Assembly (NCBI GenBank): GCA_036768485.1
Contig: JAVLUZ010000143.1
Span: forward strand, 7,321,531 to 7,385,530
Direction: 5' to 3'
Length of the DNA stretch: 64,000 bases
From: Mermis nigrescens
Taxonomy: Eukaryota > Nematoda > Enoplea > Mermithida > Mermithidae
Below the pieces are notes generated by a model. The model saw nothing but the letters and a program-made list of their open reading frames with translations. It had not been told where the DNA came from and did no database searches. Of the stretch, positions 10,328 through 22,300 are shown piece by piece. Made by a program: the position numbers and the translations under genes. Position 1 is the stretch's first letter; each line of letters starts with the position of its first letter.

Positions 10328-13300
10328 CTAAAATAAAAACGTAATATCGATTGCATAATTGGGCAAATTACTTGAACGTTTTAGAAATGTGTCTTCTCCA
10401 CATTTGAGCCACTCAATGGCGTCGGCAGGTCCGTATCCAGAATTCGGCTTAGGAAGGAGGTGCGGATCCAAAGCAAATTGCTTAATATCTCGGGAAATTC
10501 GTAGTGATAGGTCGTAAAAACCGCATTTTCCGACATTTTTTGACACACTGTATCCGTTAAGCTCATAAAATTCTAATTTATCGAGAAGATAATTATTTTC
10601 TATAAATAGGCTGTGAAAAGTATGATTCTTTGATCGCACTTGAGGCAAAACTATAGAATATAAAGCGCCAAAAATTTGATGATTTTCCGGCAAATAGATG
10701 CAATTATTTTATCTTTCCGTGCGTTATCTTGCCTGTCAAAAATTTTTTAACGGCCAAGAAGAGAGCGGCTGCCCCTCCTAAATACGACCCTGGGCTTCGG
10801 TATGTGTATAAATTGTTAGAGAACATATTTAAACGGAAAACGTAAAAACATGTGAGAGCAGACTAAAAAACATCTGCAAATTCTTTTTTTAATATTAAGT
10901 CATCCGAATTCCACACTGAGTCTTGCGCTTAATACGTGACTTAAAATCTAATTAATTTGGCTCACGTGAAGCGCCACACTTTTTATTGCCCGTCATTTTC
11001 GGGCAAAATTTCTTCGCTCCTTCGCTGTTTGATCCGCGAAATACTGAACCGCATTGCGGGCTGTAGTCTACGTCACATTTTTCATTTTCAAATTCTTTAT
11101 CGATACCTAAAAGATGGCATCAGCGTGTCATTTTGCGGAATAAAATTTTTTCTCGCGAAAGAAAATTATGTAAGACGTAAGAAATGAAATGCTAATTGTC
11201 TCACCATGCTTTTTCATGTAACGTCTTGTCTTGAACACTGGGTGAATATCTTTGCCGCATTTCTTGCAAGGCTTGCCATCTAATTCATCAGGAGGTGAGT
11301 CATCCTTGACTAAATAAGACAGCGAGGGAATTTATCATTCGCGAAGTAAATGACGACTTAACGATAGACATTTGGACAATAGTAGAGTGATCGCTTAGTC
11401 AATCAGTTTTTGTGAATACCGTAATTACGATCCATATCGAGCGAGGCCTTTTGGTCACTATTTAAACATTAATTACTAGAAAATAATCAAAGAAGAATTG
11501 AATTTTGCTCACAAGAATCTTAGAATGCGAAGACGGTCGTGACATTATATGTAATCTGTTTAATCTATAAGATCTTTAAAAAAACAATGACTACAAAAGT
11601 GTGACAAAATAATGCGACAAGAATGATACCCTACATACGATGATCTTTCCCATTGTTCAGCAGCAAAACTGGATCGGACTTCTAAGCCACTTTTTTTAGT
11701 CAAATTTATGTGGATTAAATCTAGTGTAAAAGTTCTAAAATAGATGAAACGAACTGTGGGCATGCATGCACATTTGTTATCTATCTCATACGAAGAAGAT
11801 TTTGTGAAAAAACTAAAAACATTTTGCAAACCATCGCAGTGACCCACACTTCGTTTCAAATAAGTTTGGGCAAGACCTTTAGTTAGCTGACAGGCCTGCA
11901 TTGAGTAATGTCATAATTTTGTTCTTAGCCTGACGAAAAATTATGAAAAAAACATTAACATATGGCGCGAAGCTTCGAAATTCAAAGTTTTTTTGATGAA
12001 AAGAATATAATTTAAATATTTTCATGCTGCAACACCTTGACTTTACAAAACCTTTTAGCAACTATAGGAGCCTTATTAACAAGGGCGTAGCCAGGGGAGC
12101 ACAGAGGGACCTGCTCCCCTCCTAAATTTTTTAAAAAATTTCTTGATTTTTATGGTGCAAAAAGGAAAAAACTTTAAAATTTTTCAGCGCTTCGAGCCGA
12201 ATCATTGTTATTTGTAGTTATAGAATTCCAATGAGTTTGATTGAATCAGCTAAAATATTTTATCAATTAACGTACTATTTTGTTCGTTTAATGAAATTGT
12301 ACGTGCTTGTTGCGCATCATGGTGAACATGCGAAAATTAAATTGAGCATCAAATTGGCTATTCTCTAGCTTTGTCTGCCTTTAAGACACATAATCCATTT
12401 TAATTGGAAGAATGGTTAAATTTTCTTGTGTTTTGCGCAAATTGTGTTTGTATGAACTACATCTTGCTAATAAGAGAGCAACAAATTGGCCAGAAAAAGG
12501 TAAGAACAACATATCATTGATACATTTTCCTATATCTTATTGGTAGCAACTATACGAGAGCAGCAAGGGAATTCTACGGGGATCAGGATGGGTGAAATCG
12601 CCAAAAATGTTACTAAAAATATAATTCTAGGGGTTCCAACTTCTGGAGGTGAAGGTACAACCACCCCACGCCCATGTGTGGTAGCAACCATACGTGGGCA
12701 GCAAGAAAATTCTGGGGGTGCAAGATTTTTCAAAGGTCAAAAAAATTGCCTTAAAAATGGTGGTATGGCTAAAAAACATCATTTTTCGACGTTTCTCATC
12801 GAGCGTTGGCATCAAAAAATTGCGAAAAGAAACGAAAAAAGTTTTTAAAAAATTGAATTCTGGGAGGGTATTTTGATTTCTGGGAGGGGGTATTTTAGTT
12901 TCTCGGGGGAGGGGGTGCATACCCCCTAAGCCCCCCACGCCCAGGTGTGGTAGCAAAGCGACCCGTTGCTGCAGTGTATACAAAGCAGAAATCAAAAAAC
13001 ACATTTCAGCTCAGAACACATTTCACGTTTATTAATAGCAAGCACTTAAAAAGTTTGTGCATAATGTAGGACTTGACACAAGCTGAAATCAGTACCAAGA
13101 ACGGGCCGATTTTGAGAAAATTTTGACGTTATGATTCAACATTAAAGTTTTTTTATAAAAAATACCCGGGGCTCTGCCCCGGATCCCGCTGGGGAGCACT
13201 TGAGCGCGTCCATCAACAAAATTTTGTGTATGTACACGTACGTATTAAGATTTCTGGAGGGACAAAAACAGTAAAAGTGCTAAGAATTTCTAGAAATTTC

Positions 13301-16300
13301 CAGCGCTTCGCGCCGGAATAAGTTTGTCACTTATGTATGATTTAGGAAGGGTTTAAATTGAGTTTAAATGGCAAAAATGTAAAAATTTTTCGACGCTTAG
13401 CGCCGTTTACTGTGTTATTTTCCTGTATAAAGTTTCAGCATTGAGTTTAAAAGCATGAAATAGTCAAAATATTCTAGTGCTTCATATTAATTAAGTAATT
13501 CGCAAAGTTTTCCTGTTAGACGCCTAAACGTATTGCATTACGTCAAAATTGTTTTGTGCAAATTTGATAATTTTCTGCTCTGTCAGTGTTTACAAACCTA
13601 CAAAATTGTGTTTAGGACGTGAAAAATGACTAAATTTCTTGGCGCTTCGCGCCACTTAGGATTTCAGAATTATTTGTCAATAACAGGCCATAAATTTTTC
13701 GGCGCTTCGCGCCAGACTACATTTTTTTGTAATTTTGATCGTCAGAAACCCATAAGTTGGCCAGGCTGCACAACCAGATTGAAAAACCCTATTTTACTAT
13801 ACATAATGCGTTACCGTACAATATCAAAGCATTCAATGCAAACGCAATCTTAAAAAAATTTTATGTGTACACCCCCGAACCAAAATCCAGGCTGGCTACA
13901 CCTCTGCTTACCTACTCGCCTTTCTTAACATAGTGGTTTGAAAATATTCTATTCAAAATTTAATTTAGGGTCTTAACTATGCAAAGTAAAATGCATTCTT
14001 CATTGACTTTAATTGAAAATCATAGTTTCTTTACTGAAAAATTAAGTGGATTAAAATCGACTGAGGCAATATTTGATGTCAATATGTTTGAGCCCCATTT
14101 CCAAGCTCAACAAAGCAAAACGTGGGTTACTTCTCAGAAAGATTTTTAATGCTCACTGCCGGGTAATCTTGTATGTATACCGACTACAATAGCCAGGAGG
14201 TCGATTTGACCTTTTTAAAAAAATTACGAGAAAAATATTAAGTGTCACATTTTATTAAAGCTTCCATCACAAAATAAAAATAACGAGCTTCATACAATTA
14301 TGAAAACACACTTAATAAATAACTCAGCAGATAGGTATTAATAGTTTTTGTTACTTGTTGATTTTTTACACAATGCATTTATTTTTTATAAAAGCGCATG
14401 GTTCGTTTTGTCAGTTACCATTCACTTCAAAAAGAAACCCTAGCCCTACAATAATCAAAAAGCGATAATTACAAATCAGAATTAACTCAGTATTTTATCA
14501 CTATGTTTACCAATAAGCATCCAATTAGCATGTCCGAAACCTGATGTCAGATTCTTATTACTGATAATTCGATATCCACGGAAGTTTCAAGGTTGCACAA
14601 ACCGCAAACACGAAACAAACTTACATAGATCGTCCATCTCCTTGTCAATGTCTTTGAGGTCATCGGGCATCGCAGGTTCATTTTCAGGTTCATCTTCTCC
14701 ATTATCGGACTCGCTACTTGCCGACGACGATGCGGATGAAGCGGCGGCAGCGGCGGCGGATGCAGCGGCGGCGGATGCAGCTGCGGACGCTGCAGCCGCT
14801 GCAGATGCTGACGCTTGCGCAGCAGCTGCTGCCGCACTTTCCGCGGCTGAACTGCTACCAGCGGCTGAGCTGCCACCAGCGGCTGAGCTGCCACCAGCGG
14901 CTGAGCTGCCACCAGCGGCTGAGCTGCCACCAGAGGCTGAGCTACCACCAGCGGCTGAACTACCACCAGCGGCTGAGCCACCACCAGGTGCGGCGCTAGC
15001 GCCTTCTGTAGGAGCACCACTCGCGGCTGAGCCTGGCGCTTCGCTACCTGAAGGAGCGCCACTTGCTCCGGGTCCGGCACTTGCTCCGGGTCCGGCACTC
15101 GCTCCGGGTTCGGCACTAGCTCCGGGTCCGGCACTTGCTCCTGGCCCGACACTCGCTCCGGGTCCAGCACTCGCTCCGGGTCCGGCACTCGCTCCGGGTC
15201 CGGCACTCGCTCCGGGTCCGGCACTCGCTCCGGGTCCGGCACTCGCTCCGGGTCCGGCACTCGCTCCGGGTCCGGCACTCGCTTCGGGTCCGGCACTCGC
15301 TCCGGGTCCGGCACTCGCTCCGGGTCCGGCACTCGCTCCGGGTCCAGCACTCGCTCCGGGTCCGGCACTCGCTCCGGGCCCGGCACTCGCTCCGGGTCCG
15401 GCACTTGCTCCTCCTGCTGGCGTCCCACTCGCCGGTGCGCCGGACTCCGCGCCAGGAGCGCCACTAGCTCCGGATTGCCCGGCTCCTTGAGAAGCTGCTG
15501 CAAAATCAACTCGATTAGGGTAGATTGGCACTTGGCAGACTGATGATTATAAGATCATGATTATCAGCACGTTGCTTTGATGCGCATCTTTTCGATAAAA
15601 ACCGACCGGAAGTAGTAGACAGTACGTACGTGACTATCAATAGATTTACGATATGCATTTACTTATGATCACGAGCAATTCACTTAAAAATATACCCTTA
15701 AAAATTTTTCAGTATTACCGCTCATGTGATGTAAATACATTTCTTAAATCTGCTTGAACATTTCATGTGCTTCTTTTGTATTAGTAAATCTAAGCGAGAG
15801 CATGGAATGTTGGTTCAGCGTGGAGCAAAAAACATCAGCCTTATCTTTATCAATAAGTTTTGATATACAACAGGACTGACCACGCGGTCTCCTGCAGCTT
15901 ATGAGAAATTTATTCAGCTAAGAGTATGCAAAGCTTTCTTAGATGATTTTGAATAGCTAAATCAAAATATCAAGCGGGAAGTTTTTTCCTTAAATTTTGT
16001 CAGCTATTCAGAACATATGAAGTCATTTTCGACAAGAAGTGCAATTTTTATTAACAGTTCAATATAAAATCGGAAATAATAACAAAAAGAACAAAATTGA
16101 TTGAAATAAAGTAATTTTTCAATATAATTATCTCTACAGATTCTCCATTTCCATCATGTACAGCTAAAATCTATTGATATTTATGCAAAAAAGGGCATTC
16201 AATTAAAAATTAATGTTTTATTCAGCTAATGATGCCTAGCCAGAGAGCTTTTAGAAAGGCTATGTTTTACATGCCTTATGGTTCTATAAATCTGTGAAAT

Positions 16301-19300
16301 TTCATCACGTACGGTATGTCAGCTATTCAGAATATTATTTTTACTGTAAGTCATTTTCTCGCAAAATGCTCTTGAATTTTCAACGAGTCATAAACGATTA
16401 ATATCGTCGTTGGTCCTTCCTACAAAATCTGAAAAACAGTATAAAAGTAAATTTACAGATAAAATTTGAAGTTTTTTTTGCAAAATTGACTTACAGTATG
16501 CTTTATGTTTTGGACGAGGTAATAAAGCCTGGCTTATAAAGCTTCACAGACTAAGAGCGCAGTAAATATTCTACATCACACAGAATACCATGAGGACGTA
16601 ACTTAACAGTTTAAAAGTACATGGTAAAATGTTTTTGCGCCACCCTGTATCAACAACGATTACAAGCAAAGATGCACAGCGACCCACCTGGATAGGAGTC
16701 AAAAGTGGAGCTTTTTTGGACCAAAATGGCCTGTAAAATCGATACAAATGCTAGAATAGCATTAAAACTACGTTATACAGTTTTTGGTCAATATCAAGCA
16801 CTTTTCAAGAAAATTGTCAACTTTCATTCAATTGATTTTGCCTCATTTTCCACAGAACATTTTCCAACCCCACTTGCATGTGCGATTACAAGCATGCTAT
16901 ATAGTGGATAATACAGTAAGAAATTACGCCGACTGGAACAAACTTGAACGGTATTGATTGAAGTTTTCGTAGATGAAATGCAACAATTTTTAGTCTTCAT
17001 GTTTAAATTTTATCTCTTTAGATATCTCTTTTTGATCAGATAAGAAGAGAAATTAACCGCTTCAGTGATCCAAATCAATTTAAGGCTTTTTAAGTTTCAA
17101 TCATTGCATTTTTCAATTACATCAATAAACCTTCTGAATTTTTAAAATTATTAATAGTTATGTGCGAGTGCGTACTCGTACAATATCGAGCGGGTCTACG
17201 TTTTGGCGCCAGCAACTTATAAATTATTCTAATTAAGTCAATTTTGAAGCAATTTTAAAATAAATTATATATTCAGAAAGCAGGTTCTACAAGCTACAAA
17301 ATAGCATATTGTTCTTTTCGATTCAATGAGATTTTGTACTGAAATTGTCTCAAAAACGGGTGCAAATGAAGAAATAGCATAAAAGCTATCTTAATTTACA
17401 GTCTAGTCAATTTCGAACACTTTGGCAGGAAATTCTTGATTTTCATCGATTTCCACCGGAAAATTTCATATTTTTCCAGGATAAATTGTACCCCTCCCCC
17501 ATTTGCATGTCTGGTCATGACTCATGACTATAGATGCATAAAATGACTGGTCTATGGGGTCAGCTAGAGTTTTTTATCAGAATGGCCTTAAAAAGTATTA
17601 TGAATGCTAAAATAGGTTAAAAATTATCAATACACAGTTTCTGATGAATTTTTAAACACTCTTCCCGAAAAAACTTTCATTTGCATCATTTTTAATAACG
17701 TTCAGCCCTTATTTCGCTTCGCTTTCTCGCAAAAATCTAGTATTTCCATTCTGGGGATCTACCCCTCAAAAGCACCATGCCCTAAACGCTTGACGCTCAA
17801 GCAATAGGAAAATTATATCTACCTGTAGCACCAGAGGCACCGCCTGATGCACCTCCAGCTGTACCTGTTGCAGCAACAGTCGTACCACCTGCAGCTGCAC
17901 TACCACTTACTGCTGCACCCGATGCGCCCGAGCTTGGAGCTCCTAAAGCAAAAAATTCGTCAATGTATGCATACATGCACACGCTCAAAAGTTCTGGGAG
18001 AAGGTAAACCGAGTTTCCTCGGGAGGGAGGGGATTAAATGTATATTTAATTTTGCGAAGGGCGATTAAATGACCTGTTACATAAATATATATGAAACAAC
18101 GGTAACATGGATGATCGAATTGAACACTCATTCTACTGCTCGAAAAATTAGTATTTGTACTGTAAATTATATAGTTAGACGTCGCTTGACGCTTTTTCAT
18201 GGTTCGAGCAATAGGTTTGGTCACAAAATGGCATGAACGGGGTATGCCTTTCAAAAGTCCTAGTAGGGGATACCCCCGTACCACCTAAGTGTGCATGTGT
18301 GAATGTATGCTTTAAGCAGAAAATGTAATCTGTACCAACCTGATTCAGCGCTGGGTGCTGGTGTTGGAGTCGCTGGACCACCGCTAGCTGCTGACCCTGA
18401 AACTCCAGCGCCAGATGCGCCTGAAATAAACACAGCAATATATGATTAACATAAATGAGCGTATGTAGCCATCTCTAAAACTAACCTGATGCTGCTGCGC
18501 TGGACAGACCTGGTGTTACTGGGCTACCACTTGCCGCTGCACCTGAAGCGCCCGAACTAGGAGCTCCTAAAGCAATAAGAAGAATTATTCGTCCAATGTA
18601 CAAATCTGCCATATCATATAGAGCAAGCATGCATCTTATATTTACCCGATGTTGCGCCTGAACCACCACTTGCAGCTGCACCTGAAGTTTGCGCTTCTGA
18701 AACAAAAGTATAGAGTAATGCTTATATTTAGTAGATACGAAGGTGTGAGTAAGTACGTGTAAATAATTGTAGATAAATGAATACCTAAAATAAATTCAAG
18801 TTAAATTAACCTGATGATGCACCAGATACACCCGGAGCTGATGTTCCTGGACTACCACTCGCTGCTGCTCCTGACGCACCCGAACTTGCAGCTCCTATAA
18901 AAATCATCATTTTTCGTATCTTGCATAGAATTGAATACGCATATCGAACTAACCTGGTGCGGCGCTGGACTGACCAGGGGCTACTGAACCACTGCTTGCT
19001 GCTGCTCCTGATGCACCAGAACTTGGAACACCTGAGAAAAAATCATTGATATATGACATAGTCTTATCGAATGAAACCTCTATCTACAACACACCTGATG
19101 CTCCACTGGACGAAGCTGGAGTTACTGGGCTGCCGCTGGCTGCTGCACCTGAAGCTCCCGAACCAGAAGCTCCTAAAAAATGGGTATATTTTAATACAAT
19201 ATATGCAAATAAAAACAATATATGCAAATAAACTGTCTGTAATTTACCTGGTGCTGCACTTGATGCACCTGGTGCCAACGTTGTTGGGGCCCCGCTTGCT

Positions 19301-22300
19301 ACTGCACCTGAAGCACCAGCGCTTGCAGCACCTGATGAAAAACAGATTTGAAATGTATCACGTCACTCATTAATTTAAAATCTATTTAGCCTAACCTGAT
19401 GCTGCACTAGACAAACCAGGAGTTACTGGACTACCGCTTGCTGCTGCTCCTGAAGCACCCGAACTTGGAGCTCCTGGCAAATAATTAGTTTTTAATGTAT
19501 GATATGGTGCCTAGAATACGAAGAAACCTTAATTTAGCACATACCTGATGCTCCACTTGCTGCTAAAGTTGTTGGGCCTCCGCTTGCTGCTGCACCTGTA
19601 GCGCCCGAACTAGGGGCTCCTAAAAGAAGAATAAAATATACTTTAAAAGAATTGTACGATAATCCATGAAGGTCTGTAATTGACCTGATGCTCCACTTGC
19701 TGCTAAAGTTGTTGGGCCTCCGCTTACTGCTGCACCTGAAGCGCCCGAACTAGGGGCTCCTAAAAGAAGAATAAAATATACTTTAAAAGAATTGTACGAT
19801 AATCGATGAAGGTCTGTAATTGACCTGATGCTCCACTTGCTGCTAAAGTTGTTGGGCCTCCGCTTACTGGTGCACCTGAAGCGCCCGAACTAGGGGCTCC
19901 TAAAAGAAGAATAAAATATACTTTAAAAGAATTGTACGATAATCGATGAAGGTCTGTAATTGACCTGATGCTCCACTTGCTGCTAAAGTTGTTGGGCCTC
20001 CGCTTGCTGCTGCACCTGAAGCGCCCGAACTAGGGGCTCCTAAAAGAAGAATGAAATATACTTTAAAAGAATTGTACGATAATCGATGAAGGTCTGTAAT
20101 TGACCTGATGCTCCACTTGCTGCTAAAGTTGTTGGGCCTCCGCTTACTGGTGCACCTGAAGCGCCCGAACTAGGGGCTCCTAAAAGAAGAATAAAATATA
20201 CTTTAAAAGAATTGTACGATAATCGATGAAGGTCTGTAATTGACCTGATGCTCCACTTGCTGCTAAAGTTGTTGGGCCTCCGCTTGCTGCTGCACCTGAA
20301 GCGCCCGAACTAGGGGCTCCTAAAAGAAGAATAAAATATACTTAAAAAGAATTGTACGATAATCGATGAAGGTCTGTAATTGACCTGATGCTCCACTTGC
20401 TGCTAAAGTTGTTGGGCCTCCGCTTACTGGTGCACCTGAAGCGCCCGAACTAGGGGCTCCTAAAAGAAGAATAAAATATACTTCAAAAGAATTGTACGAT
20501 TAATCGATGAAGGTCTGTAATTGACCTGATGCTCCACTTGCTGCTAAAGTTGTTGGGCCTCCGCTTGCTGCTGCACCTGAAGCGCCCGAACTAGGGGCTC
20601 CTAAAAGAAGAATAAAATATACTTTAAAAGAATTGTACGATAATCGATGAAGGTCTGTAATTGACCTGATGCTCCAGCACGATAATCGATGAAGGTCTGT
20701 AATTGACCTGATGCTCCACTTGCTGATAAAGTTGTTGGGCCCCCGCTTACTGCTGCACCTGAAGCGCCTGAACTAGGGGCTCCTAAAAGAAGAATAAAAT
20801 ATACTTTAAAAGAATTGTACGATAATCGATGAAGGTCTGTAATTGACCTGATGCTCCACTTGCTGCTAAAGTTGTTGGGCCTCCACTTGCTGCTGCACCT
20901 GAAGCGCCAGCGCTTGCGGCTCCTTATAAAACATATATTTTATATTTATTACTAGCATAAGCTATATGTATATACATTTTAAAGTTCAATGAAAACCCGT
21001 TCGATATATGCAGAGTAAAATACTACGTAGACACAATAACTAATTTGAAATCGGGAATATTTCAGGAACAACAAAGGAGCTTGGCACAAAAAATTGAATT
21101 AAGGTGAAAATTAAAGTCATGACGAATTTTCGGGGAGTTTTCATTCCGTTTCTACGGCATATTGCGTCTATATTGCGACAAAGCTTATGTGGAACTTGTT
21201 TGTTGACCATTTAATTGTATTGTTTATCACTGAAAACAGAACAAATTAAATGAGTGGGTATTTGGGGCAAGAAGGCAGATTTACAAACACACTGCTAGTC
21301 GGATAAGGAAACTGTGGGTATCTGTAAGATACAGCGAATTTTAGATGTTTAAACGCTATAATTTCTGCGAGTTTTTAATCAAAATCTCGATGAATTCTAA
21401 TATGATAGTCGGACTTCGTATTTTTGCATGCAGACGAATAAAGACTCAGTAGTCTGACGCTTCAAGAATTACTCAAAAAAGCCAGTCACAAACTTTGGAG
21501 AAATAAAGCTAGCATTCATAGCGCTAATTTGATTGGAAAATTTAATTATAAAAAATGCAAGCCTGCATTTGAATCTAAGAGCTCATACCGTTTGTGGATT
21601 CCACAAACCTGTGCTTTTGCTTCAAATTCTTCTTATAGCTTTAAAATTAAATTAAGCCTTTGTTGAAAAGTTTCGCGGCAAGTCGAAATTTCCTACTCAT
21701 TTCTTTATCGTGGCGACTAATAAAGAACAAGATTGCGCATTGCTGATAAGATTTATCTTTTTTCTTCCGCTTTACTGCTGCAGCACGCCAGCAAGTTAAA
21801 ATGCATTTTTAAAAGTTAGGCATTTCTTTTATGCAAATCAGAATGTTAAAAACCAGATAATTTTTTCGCTGATTATAGTGTTAGTTACACAATTTTTGGC
21901 ATTTAAGAATTTTTAGCCTTAATATTTAAGGTAAATAATTAATTTCTAGATCCAGAACAAAAGTACTCGAACTGTTCCAAGAAATCAAAATCTTAGAAAC
22001 ACGTACATTTAGCATGCTCAGTTCAATTTACAGTCATTCTACTCGTAAATATATAATTTCATGCTGTCAGAGATGACTGATCCTGAACGTTCGAATTCAC
22101 TGCTTGCTTATTAAAATCTGAAATTTTATTAATATTCTCGCACTCTACTTAGGACATTCTCGTAAAGCATTTTTCGATATTAATTTTGAAGCATTTTTTC
22201 GTAAATGCAAAAGTGCTCAAACTAAAATAATTATTGTACATAAGGCGTCGCTGGTGGGTTTATGAAAACTGTATAAATTATGATTATTAATCATTATAAT

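Larger units (their letters stand above)
11310..14624. other. Gene 2 intron of 3.3 kb, filled with repeats
   Basis: Contains two short TIR elements (12,550-12,950), an older repeat with CAGCGCTTCG hairpins (about 12,080-12,540 and 13,160-13,910, including a CCCGGGGCTCTGCCCCGG palindrome near 13,166), and AT-rich DNA. The ORF on the minus strand at 11,560-11,901 has no splice support or recognisable content. Confidence 0.5.

Noticed and set aside
11560..11901. 113-codon minus-strand ORF as an extra gene 2 exon
   Set aside because: No splice sites in the required phase, no conserved features and intron-like base composition.
14547..15531. Five overlapping long ORFs on both strands, up to 320 codons
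   Set aside because: They arise because the exon is made of 18-bp repeats that leave several frames open. Only the minus frame bounded by AG at 15,498 and GTAAGT at 14,624 fits phase and composition of the gene.
19682..20922. CRISPR array
   Set aside because: The repeats are contiguous 140-bp exon-intron units without unique spacers, in a eukaryotic gene.
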